Source: Streptomyces luomodiensis (lineage in GTDB: Bacteria > Actinomycetota > Actinomycetes > Streptomycetales > Streptomycetaceae). From it: DNA of 64,000 bases. The stretch is from positions 2,170,001-2,234,000 of the forward strand of contig NZ_CP117522.1 in assembly GCF_031679605.1 (NCBI RefSeq). The letters run 5' to 3'. Made by a program: the position numbers and the translations under genes. A model generated the notes under the pieces. The model worked only from the letters and a program-made list of their open reading frames with translations, was not told where the DNA came from and searched no databases. Below are positions 53,858 through 63,068 of this stretch, piece by piece; within the stretch, counting starts at the first letter, position 1; each line of letters opens with the position of its first letter.

Positions 53858-55115
53858 TCACCGAGGAATGATCAAACAGATGAGCCGCCCCGCAGTCGGC
53901 ATTCGTCCGCGGTTGAAGACGACCGCAACCAACAGCGCCACCACCGGCAGCAATGGGACGAGTGCAGCGTCGGGCAATCCGAGGACGGCCGCACCGGCCA
54001 TGACCAGCACGACCACGGCCCCCACCACGACCACCCGCAATTGCTCCTCGGCGCAGCCGGCGCCACACCGGCGAGTTGATCTGCGTCGAGAAGGTCGCCG
54101 ATACGGCCCTCGGCGTAGCGTTCGGCGATTGTCAGCAGCATCACGATGAGGTCTTCAAGGGCGCGGCGCGGCTCGGAATCCTGCCGCGCTTCGGCCTTTC
54201 GTAGCGCGCCCACCACCAGTGTGGCATGTGCCTTGAACTGGCGCTCGTTGTGCCGTCTGGCTCTAGCGCGGCGGGTGCGATGGGCCCTCCAGATGGCGCG
54301 CTCAACCGGTTCCATGGAAACTCGCGGGACCTGACAGTCCGGCTGGGTTTCCTCCCAGCGACGAAGAACTGTGGTGCACTGGGCTGCGACCGTCAACAGC
54401 GCAACGACAGGCCAGCAGCGCCGGTACTCCATTCGCGCACTTTCCTTGCCCGAGTACCCGGCGAGGGCCTCCAGATCGAAGGATGCATACGTGACTCTGC
54501 TGCCAGAGCTGGTCAGGTTTATTCGTTTGAGGAGCCGCGCTTCAGCGGTCAAGAGCAAGGCAAAGAAGAGAAGTACCGTTACTCTGTCGATCGCGTATAA
54601 GTCCCAGTGACGCACCGACATCGGCACAGCTACGATGCTGCTGAGCAGTGACTGCGCCACGCCAGGCTGCGGTCCAGGATCCGCGCTCAACCGCAGATGC
54701 TCCCAGTCGGCCATGTCATCGACGTGCACCAAGGCGAATAGCAACAAGACAAACCGCAGTGTCTTGATTGGCGTGGCCAGAGGCAGAGCGCGCCACCAAC
54801 GCACGACATACTGAGGGGCCAACCCGTGGCCGCCGACCCGATCTTGTATTCGAGGCGGCAGCAGCAGTATCTGCGCGAGAAACGGGCCAGCTCGACGCCC
54901 CCCGAGGCGGCGCGTAGTCGCTCGAAGCGGTCCAGCGACGCCGACCACCAGCGCTCAATCGGTCCAGGAATATGGATTAGAACTATCCCGACCACGAGCA
55001 CAAGCTCGACAGCCACAACGAAGTAACCGATCAACACATCGACAGTCTCACGTATCACAGCGGCAGCGACGGTCGAAACGCGATGAACCGGCAACGAGGA
55101 CGGCACATTCGGCAT
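53858..55115 (-). pseudogene. Multi-frame membrane protein
   Basis: Three frames combine to one membrane protein. From ATG 55115: MPNVPSSLPV... with helix VLIGYFVVAVELVLVVGIVLIHI. A second frame follows from about 54830: RWWRALPLATPIKTLRFVLLLFALVHVDD and LTVAAQ, then a helical soluble part (RRALEDLIVMLLTIAERYAEGRIGDLLDADQLAG). A third frame ends LRVVVVGAVVVLVMAGAAVLGLPDAALVPLLPVVALLVAVVF. At least two frameshifts separate them. No family recognised. Confidence 0.6.
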
Positions 55116-55199
55116 GAGTCTGATGCAGAGGCAGCACCCCTGACCGGATGTGACCGGAGGCGCCTGGGCCACTCCTGCAGCTACTGCGGTCGACTCATC

Positions 55200-55223
55200 C
55201 GCCTCACCACGCAGGACACGGTC
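55200..55223. repeat. Solitary right end of an IS5-type element
   Basis: CGCCTCACCACGCAGGACAC followed by GGTC matches in reverse complement the left end of the IS at 55227. It is separated from it by TAA, producing a near-perfect 25-bp inverted repeat. It is a leftover of an earlier copy. Confidence 0.7.
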
Positions 55224-55226
55224 TAA

Positions 55227-56092
55227 GACCGTGTCCTGCGTGGTGAGGCGTCGTTGACCTCGGTATGGGACGGGGTACGTGGAGTCGGATTGTTCCGGAC
55301 GGGTTGTGGGAGATCGCGAAGCCGCTGATCCCGCCGTCGAGGGTGCGGCCGCAGGGCGGTGGAACGCAGGACACGCCTGATGAGACGTTGTTCGCGGCCA
55401 TCATCTATGTGCTGGTCAGTGTTGCGCCTGGCGGGCTCTGCCGCCCTGCTTCGGCATATCGAAGTCGACCGCTCACCGCCGTTTCCTGATCTGGTCCAAA
55501 GCCGGCGTCTGGGGTCGCCTGCACGAAGCCGTACTGCACCGGCTCGACGATGCCGGCCTGATCGATGTCACCCGCGTCGTCCTCGACACCGCCCACGTGC
55601 GGGCGAAAAAAAGGGGGCGGACACACAGGTCCGAGCCCCGTGGACCGGGGCAAACCGGGTTCCAAAATGCACATCCTGTCGGACGCGAACGGGCTGCCCC
55701 TCCTCGTCGGTGTCTCGGCCGCCAACACCCACGACAGCGAAGGGCTGAAGCCCATGGTGGAGGGTCACCAAACGAGACACGACCCCCACCGCGGCCGGTA
55801 CTTCAAGCCCCAGCGCCTGCATGCAGACAACGCCTACGACCGGGCTGATCTGCGCAGATGGCTCCGATGGAAGCACATCGGAGTACGCATCGCCCGCAAA
55901 GGCATCGAGTCCAGCGAACGCTTAGGGCGACGCCGGTGGGTCATCGAGCGCACCATGTCGTGGCTGTCCGGATACCGCCGACTTAGCCCCCGCTACGAAC
56001 GCGATCCCCGCAACTACCTGGCCTTTCTCGGACTCGCCGCCACCCTGTGCTGCTACAAGAGGCTCGTCCGCCTCACCACATAGGACACGATC
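55227..56092 (+). mobile_element. IS5-type element with TAA target repeat
   Basis: An element of 866 bp. Left end GACCGTGTCCTGCGTGGTGA, right end in reverse complement GATCGTGTCCTATGTGGTGA. TAA occurs on both sides (55224-55226, 56093-56095), fitting the 3-bp duplication of IS5-group elements. Its transposase gene is frameshifted. Confidence 0.85.
55265..56083 (+). pseudogene. IS5-family transposase, frameshifted
   Basis: The first part (RIVPDGLWEIAKPLIPPSRVRPQGGG, DTPDETLFAAIIYVLVS) breaks near 55420; the middle appears in another frame, and the end resumes near 55600 with GHTGPSPVDRGKPGSKMHILSDANGLPLLVGVSAANTHDSEGLKPM, HADNAYDRADLRRWLRWKHIGVRIARKGIES and VIERTMSWLSGYRRLSPRYER. At least two frameshifts make it inactive. 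Confidence 0.85.
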
Positions 56093-56174
56093 TAAGCCCG
56101 AGAACGCCGGTGCAACTGGCCGACCGTGGGCTCGATCAGCCCCGGTGATGCTCAGCTCCCGGCAGGATGAGGCC

Positions 56175-56758
56175 ATGGAAGCGGAGACGTTGGCGGGGCT
56201 TTTTGGTTTCGTAGGAACCCTCGTTGGCGCCGGGGTGTCCTTATGGGCCACGGTGATCACTCAGCGGCAGCAGGCCGAGGCGACGGCGGATCGACGGGAG
56301 GAGGCCAGGGCCACGCTGATCGCGGAACGCAGCAGAGCCGCAGGCGAGAAGGCCCTGTCCGAGTTGTACGACCTTCGTCGACATATCTCCCAGCGCCAGC
56401 GTGACCTCGCGTCAGAAGACCGAAAGCTCTGGATCCGAGCCGGTGAAGCCCTCGCCGATCAAGCCGAGCTTGAAGCGGGGCTCATGCCGCAGGCGGAAGA
56501 GGTGCGGACGCGCTTCCGGGAGGCGCTAGAAGTGACCCGAGTCTCGATGCACGTCGAGATCCAAGAGTCGTCGGACCAGCCGGGCGAGAGCAAGACCAAT
56601 ACGGACCACGCCATCGACTCGACCTCCTCTCGGCGTACCTGCGAGAAGAGCCGCTGCCCGAGCCCACACATGCGGTAGAGCACCATCGGTTCCAACGGGC
56701 TCGGTACGACTTGGAGAACCCTCCGGATGAGCCTGCGACCCTTTCCTGGGACCTGTGA
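56175..56758 (+). pseudogene. Membrane-anchored paralog 1, broken by 5-bp duplication
   Basis: It starts MEAETLAGLFGFVGTLVGAGVSLWATVITQRQQAE: one N-terminal helix, then a charged helical domain (EARATLIAERSRAAGEKALSELYDLRRHISQRQRDL). At 56614-56623 TCGAC is directly doubled. The present frame ends at 56678. Removing one copy restores LLSAYLREEPLPEPTHAVEHH and a stop at 56758, matching paralog 3. The gene is thus disrupted, or switchable. No known family recognised. Confidence 0.75.
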
Positions 56759-56798
56759 ACTACCGTCCCGGTTGAGTCGCCCCGAGAGGATGATAGCC

Positions 56799-57293
56799 AT
56801 GCAGGCAGAGACGTTGGCGGGATTGTTCGGCCTCGGAGGTGCCCTCGTAGGTGCGGCGGTCTCCACGGGAGCGGTCGTCTGGCAGCAGCGGAAGATAACC
56901 CGCGAGGCCGAACGCGCGCACCTGCTGGGCCTTGCGGAGAGCGCCGCGAACGAGTGCATCCGCATGAGTTATGAACTTGTGGATCACTTCCACCCTGAGA
57001 CCAGAGTGCATCCGCGAGCCAGCGAAGAGGACCGGCGGCAGTGGCGTGAGGAGTTGAAACGAAAGTTCAGGGTGCTCGAAGAGCAATCTCTGAGATTTTA
57101 CGATGATCAAGTCCGCAGGTTCTTGGTTCGGGTCAACTACGCGCTCATGTGGGAGATTCCCTATCACGATCGCGAGCACAGCCACGCCGTATGCGAGCAG
57201 ATCTGCAGGGACATCTGCGAAGTCATGGGGACGGTGCTGCGCCGTCAACCATTCCCCAGGGAGGTCTGGGGGCGCTATCCGGAGCGGTCATGA
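56799..57293 (+). CDS. Membrane-anchored paralog 2
   Basis: A product of 164 residues with GAGAGGA before ATG 56799. MQAETLAGLFGLGGALVGAAVSTGAVVWQQRKITREAERAH matches paralog 1 at the helix. The cytoplasmic part differs (LAESAANECIRMSYELVDHFHPETRV...EQSLRFYDDQVRRFLVRVNYALMWEIPYHD) but is also helical. It is intact. Function unknown. Confidence 0.75.
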   Translation: MQAETLAGLFGLGGALVGAAVSTGAVVWQQRKITREAERAHLLGLAESAANECIRMSYELVDHFHPETRVHPRASEEDRRQWREELKRKFRVLEEQSLRFYDDQVRRFLVRVNYALMWEIPYHDREHSHAVCEQICRDICEVMGTVLRRQPFPREVWGRYPERS

Positions 57294-57354
57294 CGGCCGT
57301 CACGACTAGTCGGCCTTGGTTTCGCCGAGGGAGCCGACCTGAGAGGGGGACGAC

Positions 57355-57930
57355 GTGGAAGCAGAGGTGTCAGCGGGGTGGATCGGCCTGATCGGGGCCT
57401 CGGTCGGTGCTGGGGGCGCCCTCCTGGGCGGGTGGTTCCAGCAGCGGCACCTGGCGAAGATGGCCCGGGAGCAGCGGGAGGATGCCCGGAACGATCTCAT
57501 GGAAGAGCGTGGTAGAGCCGCAGCCGACAAGGCCCTCGCCGTGCTGTACACCCTGCGCAGCCACATCCTCACATGGAAGACGGGCTGGTCCGCAGTGGAG
57601 CGGGTCCACTGGGTCCAAGAGGGTCACACCTATACAGATGACGCGGAGCTGAACACTGCCCTCATCCCGAAGGCCACCGAGCTGAGGAAGCGTTTCAGGG
57701 ACGCGCTGGGTGCCATCCGCAGGTCCATGTTCGTTGATGCCCATGAGGCAAGGAACGAGCCGTACCTGAGCGAGTTCGACACGGAACATGCGATCGAGCT
57801 GCTCTCGGCCTACATGCGTGGTGACGACCTGCCTCAACCCACCCTCCGGGAGGAGCGGGCGGGCGTGGACCGCGACATGCGGCAAAGGCTCCACGAAGAC
57901 GAGGAGCGCCGTCGCTCGGACCCGTCATGA
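57355..57930 (+). CDS. Membrane-anchored paralog 3
   Basis: A product of 191 residues with GAGAGGGGG before GTG 57355. It opens VEAEVSAGWIGLIGASVGAGGALLGGWFQQRHLAKMAREQRED; the body DLMEERGRAAADKALAVLYTLRSHILTW, KATELRKRFRDALGAIRRSMFVDAHEAR and TEHAIELLSAYMRGDDLPQPT parallels paralog 1. Anchor plus helical coiled domain, facing the cytoplasm. Third of a tandem set; function unknown. Confidence 0.77.
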   Translation: MEAEVSAGWIGLIGASVGAGGALLGGWFQQRHLAKMAREQREDARNDLMEERGRAAADKALAVLYTLRSHILTWKTGWSAVERVHWVQEGHTYTDDAELNTALIPKATELRKRFRDALGAIRRSMFVDAHEARNEPYLSEFDTEHAIELLSAYMRGDDLPQPTLREERAGVDRDMRQRLHEDEERRRSDPS

Positions 57931-58060
57931 CACCCGCCAGCAGCGGTACTTGCTTTCCCTAACGAACGACCGCATAATCGAACACAGTAGGACATGTACG
58001 TCCTCGTGCGGGCCCCGCCCTCTGGAGGTTCCGGGCCTTTCACATGCTCGGGAGGGCTTC

Positions 58061-58288
58061 AGTGGGGACGAGATCTGTCTGACGGCCCGTGAGGCCGCCG
58101 AGCTGACGGGCGTCAGCACGGTGACGGTCTATTCGTGGGTGCGCCGAGGTCACCTGAAAGTCGAGGACCTCGATCACCGAGACCAGAAGCTCTTCCGTCA
58201 TTTCGACGTCGCCCGGGCCGAGATGGCCACTCGGGGCAAGGCGAAGCGCGTGTTGGCGCCTGCGGCCGGATTTCAGAAGCCGACCTAG
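58061..58288 (+). CDS. HTH_17/MerR-like DNA-binding protein
   Basis: The frame encodes CLTAREAAELTGVSTVTVYSWVRRGHLKVEDLDHRDQKLFRHFDVARAEMATRGKAKRV, a clear HTH_17 domain as in phage and plasmid regulators. No good start codon lies in this frame near the domain (the frame is open far upstream), so the start is uncertain and the gene may be frameshifted at its 5' end. Confidence 0.6.
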   Translation, partial: SGDEICLTAREAAELTGVSTVTVYSWVRRGHLKVEDLDHRDQKLFRHFDVARAEMATRGKAKRVLAPAAGFQKPT

Positions 58289-58310
58289 GGCCGATCACCC
58301 TCCGCCCTTC

Positions 58311-58853
58311 TTATCTACGATTCACACCCGTCAAACAGCACATCCAACTGACTAGCCACCCCCGCTTCCAGGGGTCGTCCTCTGGGTTAGCTGCCGTGAA
58401 CGCCAGCAGCCGCGGATACTGATCAGCAGCTTGCCCTTCAGCTTGGATATCATCCCAAACCCGCGCGAAGGGCCAGCGACGCATGTGTGACTGGATCCCC
58501 TCCTTCCAGACGCCCCACGTCCGGTGAGTGATCGAACCTGCGGCCCGCGCATTCAGCTCCGCCTCACAGTGTCGAAAATATGACCGGGCAACCGCCTCGT
58601 CCATAGGAGAGACACGTCTCCGGCGCTGCCCGTCCCTCGCTCCTTTCGGACTCAGCCGCTCCATGAGTTCCCAGTAGCGCTGCTCAAAGCGGTCCTCGAA
58701 ACTCATGATCCGGAGCTTGCGGTTCTTCCGTAGCCCGCAGAGTCCGACGAGCACGCCGAAAGCAATGATCATCTGGGCGACAGGCACGACGACATCGACA
58801 AGGATTGCGTCAGACGCGGCCAAGGCGTCTGCAAGCTGATGCATGTCTCCCAT
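58311..58853 (-). CDS. Hypothetical membrane-anchored protein
   Basis: A product of 180 residues. An N-terminal helix (ILVDVVVPVAQMIIAFGVLVGLCGL) is followed by a basic stretch and a helical cytoplasmic domain (FEDRFEQRYWELMERLSP...MDEAVARSYFRHCEAELNARAAGSITHRTWGVWKEGIQSHM...PFARVWDDI). The layout resembles small single-pass proteins of accessory DNA. No family assigned. Confidence 0.68.
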   Translation of the reverse strand: MGDMHQLADALAASDAILVDVVVPVAQMIIAFGVLVGLCGLRKNRKLRIMSFEDRFEQRYWELMERLSPKGARDGQRRRRVSPMDEAVARSYFRHCEAELNARAAGSITHRTWGVWKEGIQSHMRRWPFARVWDDIQAEGQAADQYPRLLAFTAANPEDDPWKRGWLVSWMCCLTGVNRR

Positions 58854-58975
58854 AACACGGCACCTGCGAAAACCTGGCTATACGGAACCGGCCAATCGGG
58901 TGACGCCCTCGTGACGGCCGTCAGCTCCTGACCGGTCACCCGTCACCACACGCGTGTGAGGGGGTGAGCCGGCTG

Positions 58976-59250
58976 TGGCCCGGACCTTCTCCGCAGAGAA
59001 TGAGGAGCGCCTCCGTCAGCTCCATGCTGACGGCGTCAGCAGGAACGAGATCGCCCGTCAAGATGGAGTGGTCCGTCGGGACCATCACCAACCACGCCCA
59101 GCGCCTCGGGCTCTCCTTCGACAGGGAGGCCGTCAGGGCCGCCACTGACGCCCGTCAGGTCGATCTGAAGGACAGGCGTCAGCGGATCCAGGAACGGCTC
59201 TGGATCTCGCGGAGCGGGCCATCGACCGGGCCCAGGGCCGATACCTCCTG
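58976..59250 (+). pseudogene. Phage-type HTH protein remnant
   Basis: GTG 58976 starts VARTFSAENEERLRQLHADGVSRNEIARQDG. A frameshift follows near 59060; the rest is in another frame: SVGTITNHAQRLGLSFDREAVRAATDARQVDLKDRRQRIQERL. This is the HTH domain of proteins near small terminase genes in actinophages. No further part is present. Confidence 0.7.
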
Positions 59251-59323
59251 ACGGGCTTCAGCCACACCGGTGGCCGACACGCTCACCGTCATCGACGATC
59301 TTCTTCTGAATGGGAGCTGACTC

Positions 59324-59437
59324 ATGGCGCGTACCGATGTGCCTCTGTCCAGCCTGGTGGGCAACGGCTCTCTGGCCGACCCCGCCGGGACCAACCTGGA
59401 CGTCACCAACGACCACTCGATCAACGTCGCGGTCTGA
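59324..59437 (+). CDS. Small phage-structural-like ORF
   Basis: A 37-residue ORF starting MARTDVPLSSLVGNGSLADP with GGGAGC upstream. The sequence resembles the opening of small actinophage head proteins. It is likely the remaining N-terminal part of a larger protein; nothing downstream continues it. Confidence 0.5.
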   Translation: MARTDVPLSSLVGNGSLADPAGTNLDVTNDHSINVAV

Positions 59438-59489
59438 CCCACCCGGAGGAGTTCGTCGAGTAATAGTCAAGATTCGTGGATCGGCGAAG

Positions 59490-59984
59490 TTATCGTCTGA
59501 TGCTCCGGTGCCATCGGATCTCGCCGTCGGGCCATTCGTCGGTGGGTGTGAGCCCGGCGGCAGTGGCGACGGCGGCGGATGCCCGATGTTCGGGGTGGAT
59601 GTGGGCGATGACGGTGTGCACCAGCTGCTGGCTGAGCCAGTCGACGAGTCCTCGGGCTGCTTCGGTGGCGATGCCTCTTCCCTGCCACGGGGTTCCCACC
59701 ACCCAGGCGATCTCGGCGATGGGGCCGTGGCCGGAGGGGCTGACTGTCGCCTGGACGGTGCCCGTCAGGCCGGCCTTGCCACGGAGCCGGATCACCCAGT
59801 TCAGCCAGGAAATGGCCGGATCGGGAGAGCCTGCGGTCATGCGCTGGTAGCGCGAGCGCAGGGCTTGCGGGGTGTCCGGAGTGCCGCCGATGAAGGTGTG
59901 CAGGGCCGGGTCGGACAGTACGGCGGCCATCTCCTCGGCGTGCTCGACCTGCAGCGGCAGCAGGTCCAGCCGCTTGGGGCCTTC
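59490..59984 (-). CDS. GNAT acetyltransferase fused to an IS256-type transposase end
   Basis: A GNAT domain of about 165 residues: LDLLPLQVEHAEEMAAVLSDPALHTFIGG, VIRLRGKAGLTGTVQATVS, WVVGTPWQGRGIATEAARGLVDWLSQQLV (acetyl-CoA loop) and HRASAAVATAAGLTPTDEW. No start codon of its own is visible; in frame upstream is the C terminus of an IS256-type transposase (ARFERGQLVE). Expression would need read-through from the remnant, beginning as far as 60446. Confidence 0.75.
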   Translation of the reverse strand, partial: EGPKRLDLLPLQVEHAEEMAAVLSDPALHTFIGGTPDTPQALRSRYQRMTAGSPDPAISWLNWVIRLRGKAGLTGTVQATVSPSGHGPIAEIAWVVGTPWQGRGIATEAARGLVDWLSQQLVHTVIAHIHPEHRASAAVATAAGLTPTDEWPDGEIRWHRSIRR

Positions 59985-61106
59985 GACGAGCTGGCCGCGT
60001 TCGAAGCGGGCTCCGGCACGGACGAGGGCGACGAGGTGGGGCGCGTTCATGGCCCGCCACCGCTGCTGGGCGGACTCGACGAGCTTGAACCCCATGGCCA
60101 GGCGGCGGTGCGGGAGCCGGCCCCGCGGGTGACCTTGGTCCGCAGCCGGACGGTGGAGAAAGTCGACTCGATGGGGTTCGTGTGCGTAGGTGGATCCAGT
60201 GCTCGGCCGGGAAGTCGTAGAACGCCAGCAGCTGGTCCTGGTCGTCGGTGATCTTCTTGACCGCCTTGGGGAATTTCGAGCATGGCGTCCAGAACATTGG
60301 CCGATTTGTGAACCCAGCACCTTTGCCCGCGGGTTTCGGGAAACACCTCCGCCAGAGCCTTCCAGAAGCCCAGGGCGCCGTCCCCGACCGCGAGCACCAG
60401 GGCTCGCATTCCCCGGCGGGCGCAGTCCCGCAGCAGGTCGACCCACGACTCACCCGACTCGCGGTAGCCGTCCGTGAGCGCGACCAGCTCTTTGGAACCA
60501 TCGGCCCGGACTCCGATGAGTACCAGGACGCATGCCTTGGCCTCCTACAAGCGGACGTTGAGGTGGATGCCGTCGGCCCACATGTACACGTAGTCGACCT
60601 CCGCGAGGTCGCGGTCCATGAAAGCGGCATGATCGGCCTGTCACTGCGTCGTCAGCCGGATGACCGTCGTCGCCGAGAGCCCAGCGGGCGAACCGAGGAA
60701 CTGCTCCAGAGCGGGCACGAATTCGCCGGAGGACAGACCGTGCAGGTAGAGCAGCGGCAGCACCTCGCTGATCTTCGGCGACTTGCGACACCACGGCGGC
60801 AGGATCGCCGAGCTGGACCGCTTGCGCTCGCCCGTGGCCTCGTCGACGCGCCTGTCGTTCACGCGCGGTGCCTTCACCTCCACCACGCCAGCCCCGGTGA
60901 CGACCTGCCGGGGCTGGTGATAGCCGTTGCGCACCACCAGACGGTGCCCCCCTGCCGTCGCGCTCATCGACCAACTCAGGTATGTACGCGTTGACTTCCG
61001 CCTCCAGTGCGGCGGCGAGCATCCGCCGTGCGCCTTCCCGAACGATCTCATCCAGCAGCGAGCTGCCGCTTGGCGTGATGCTGTCCTCGTTGACTACCGT
61101 AAGCAC
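59985..61106 (-). pseudogene. IS256-family transposase, frameshifted
   Basis: From GTG 61106 (VLTVVNEDS, LLDEIVREGARRMLAAALEAEVNAYI) through DEATGERKRSSSAILPPWCRKSPKISEVLPLLYLHGLSS, YVYMWADGIHLNVRL, LVLIGVRADGSKELVALTDGYRESGESW, GMRALVLAVGDGALGFWKALAEVFPETRGQRCW and NPIESTFSTVRLRTKVTRGAG, the copy is nearly complete but divided over several frames with in-frame stops. The 3' end runs in frame into the GNAT domain. Confidence 0.87.
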
Positions 61107-61214
61107 GGGCGTGCCTTCCCGACCGACGCTGCAACGTCGGCCTTGCTCGATGACCTAGCGATCGATCCATCGGGAAGGTACGCTTCCTTCCGCCAGGAGT
61201 GATCCACAGGTATT

Positions 61215-61365
61215 GAGCATTACTCCCGAGCGTGGACGAGGCGTTGTCGCTCGTTCCCATGACTACCTCTTTCGCCAGTGTTGACAAGGCGCTTTGGTCC
61301 TCACGCGGGAGGCCCAAGCGGTTCCAGTGGAAGATCAGATGATGGGCGAGCACGGCGCGCAGACC
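61215..61365 (-). pseudogene. C-terminal scrap of a lantibiotic/thiopeptide-type dehydratase protein
   Basis: The minus strand reads LAHHLIFHWNRLGLPREDQSALSTLAKEVVMGTSD, the form of the last 35 residues of SpaB_C/thiopeptide-type bacteriocin biosynthesis proteins. It is cut upstream by the IS at 61366 and downstream by the IS256-type remnant. It agrees with the FxLD-type methyltransferase remnant near 52 kb. Confidence 0.5.
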
Positions 61366-62563
<1,198 letters not shown>

Positions 62564-62967
62564 CAGGTCAACCATCGGCTCCCTCGTCGAACGCTCCCCG
62601 CTACCTGATGCTCGTCCACCTGCCCACCGGACACAGCACCATGGCTACGCGGACCGGCCTGATCAAGACCGTGAAGACCCTCCCCTCACACCTGATGCGG
62701 TCCATCACCTGGGACCAGGTCTCGGAGATGGCCGCCCACCGCGCCTTCACCATCGCCGTCGACATCCCGGTCTACTTCTGCGCCCCGGCCAGCCCCTGGC
62801 AGCGCGGCTCAAATGAGAACACCAACGGCCTGCTGGGACAGTACTTTCCCAAGGGCACCCGACCTGTCCGTTCACACCCGCGATGACCTGGACACCGTGG
62901 CCGCAGAACTCAACAGCCGCCCACGCAAAACGCTCGGCTGGGAAACCCCAGCCGAGCGATTGGCTAA
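62564..62967 (+). pseudogene. IS30-family transposase 3' remnant
   Basis: The C-terminal half of an IS30 transposase: [72 protein letters not shown], then a frameshift near 62860 to [36 protein letters not shown]. It is cut left by the IS at 61366 and right by the group II intron. Confidence 0.83.
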
Positions 62968-63008
62968 GTCGGGTAGCCGGATCACGTTGCCGTGACCCGG
63001 CCCCCTCA

Positions 63009-63043
63009 GAACCGGACGTGCCAGTTATCCCGGCATCCGGCTC
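63009..63043 (-). ncRNA. Group II intron domain V
   Basis: The minus strand reads GAGCCGGATGCCGGGATAAC then TGGCACGTCCGGTTC. The outer arms GAGCCGG and CCGGTTC pair, with an internal bulge and short upper stem, as in domain V. It carries the catalytic metal site of splicing. Confidence 0.85.
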
Positions 63044-63068
63044 AAGCAAGCCACGTGGGCTTCGCAGG

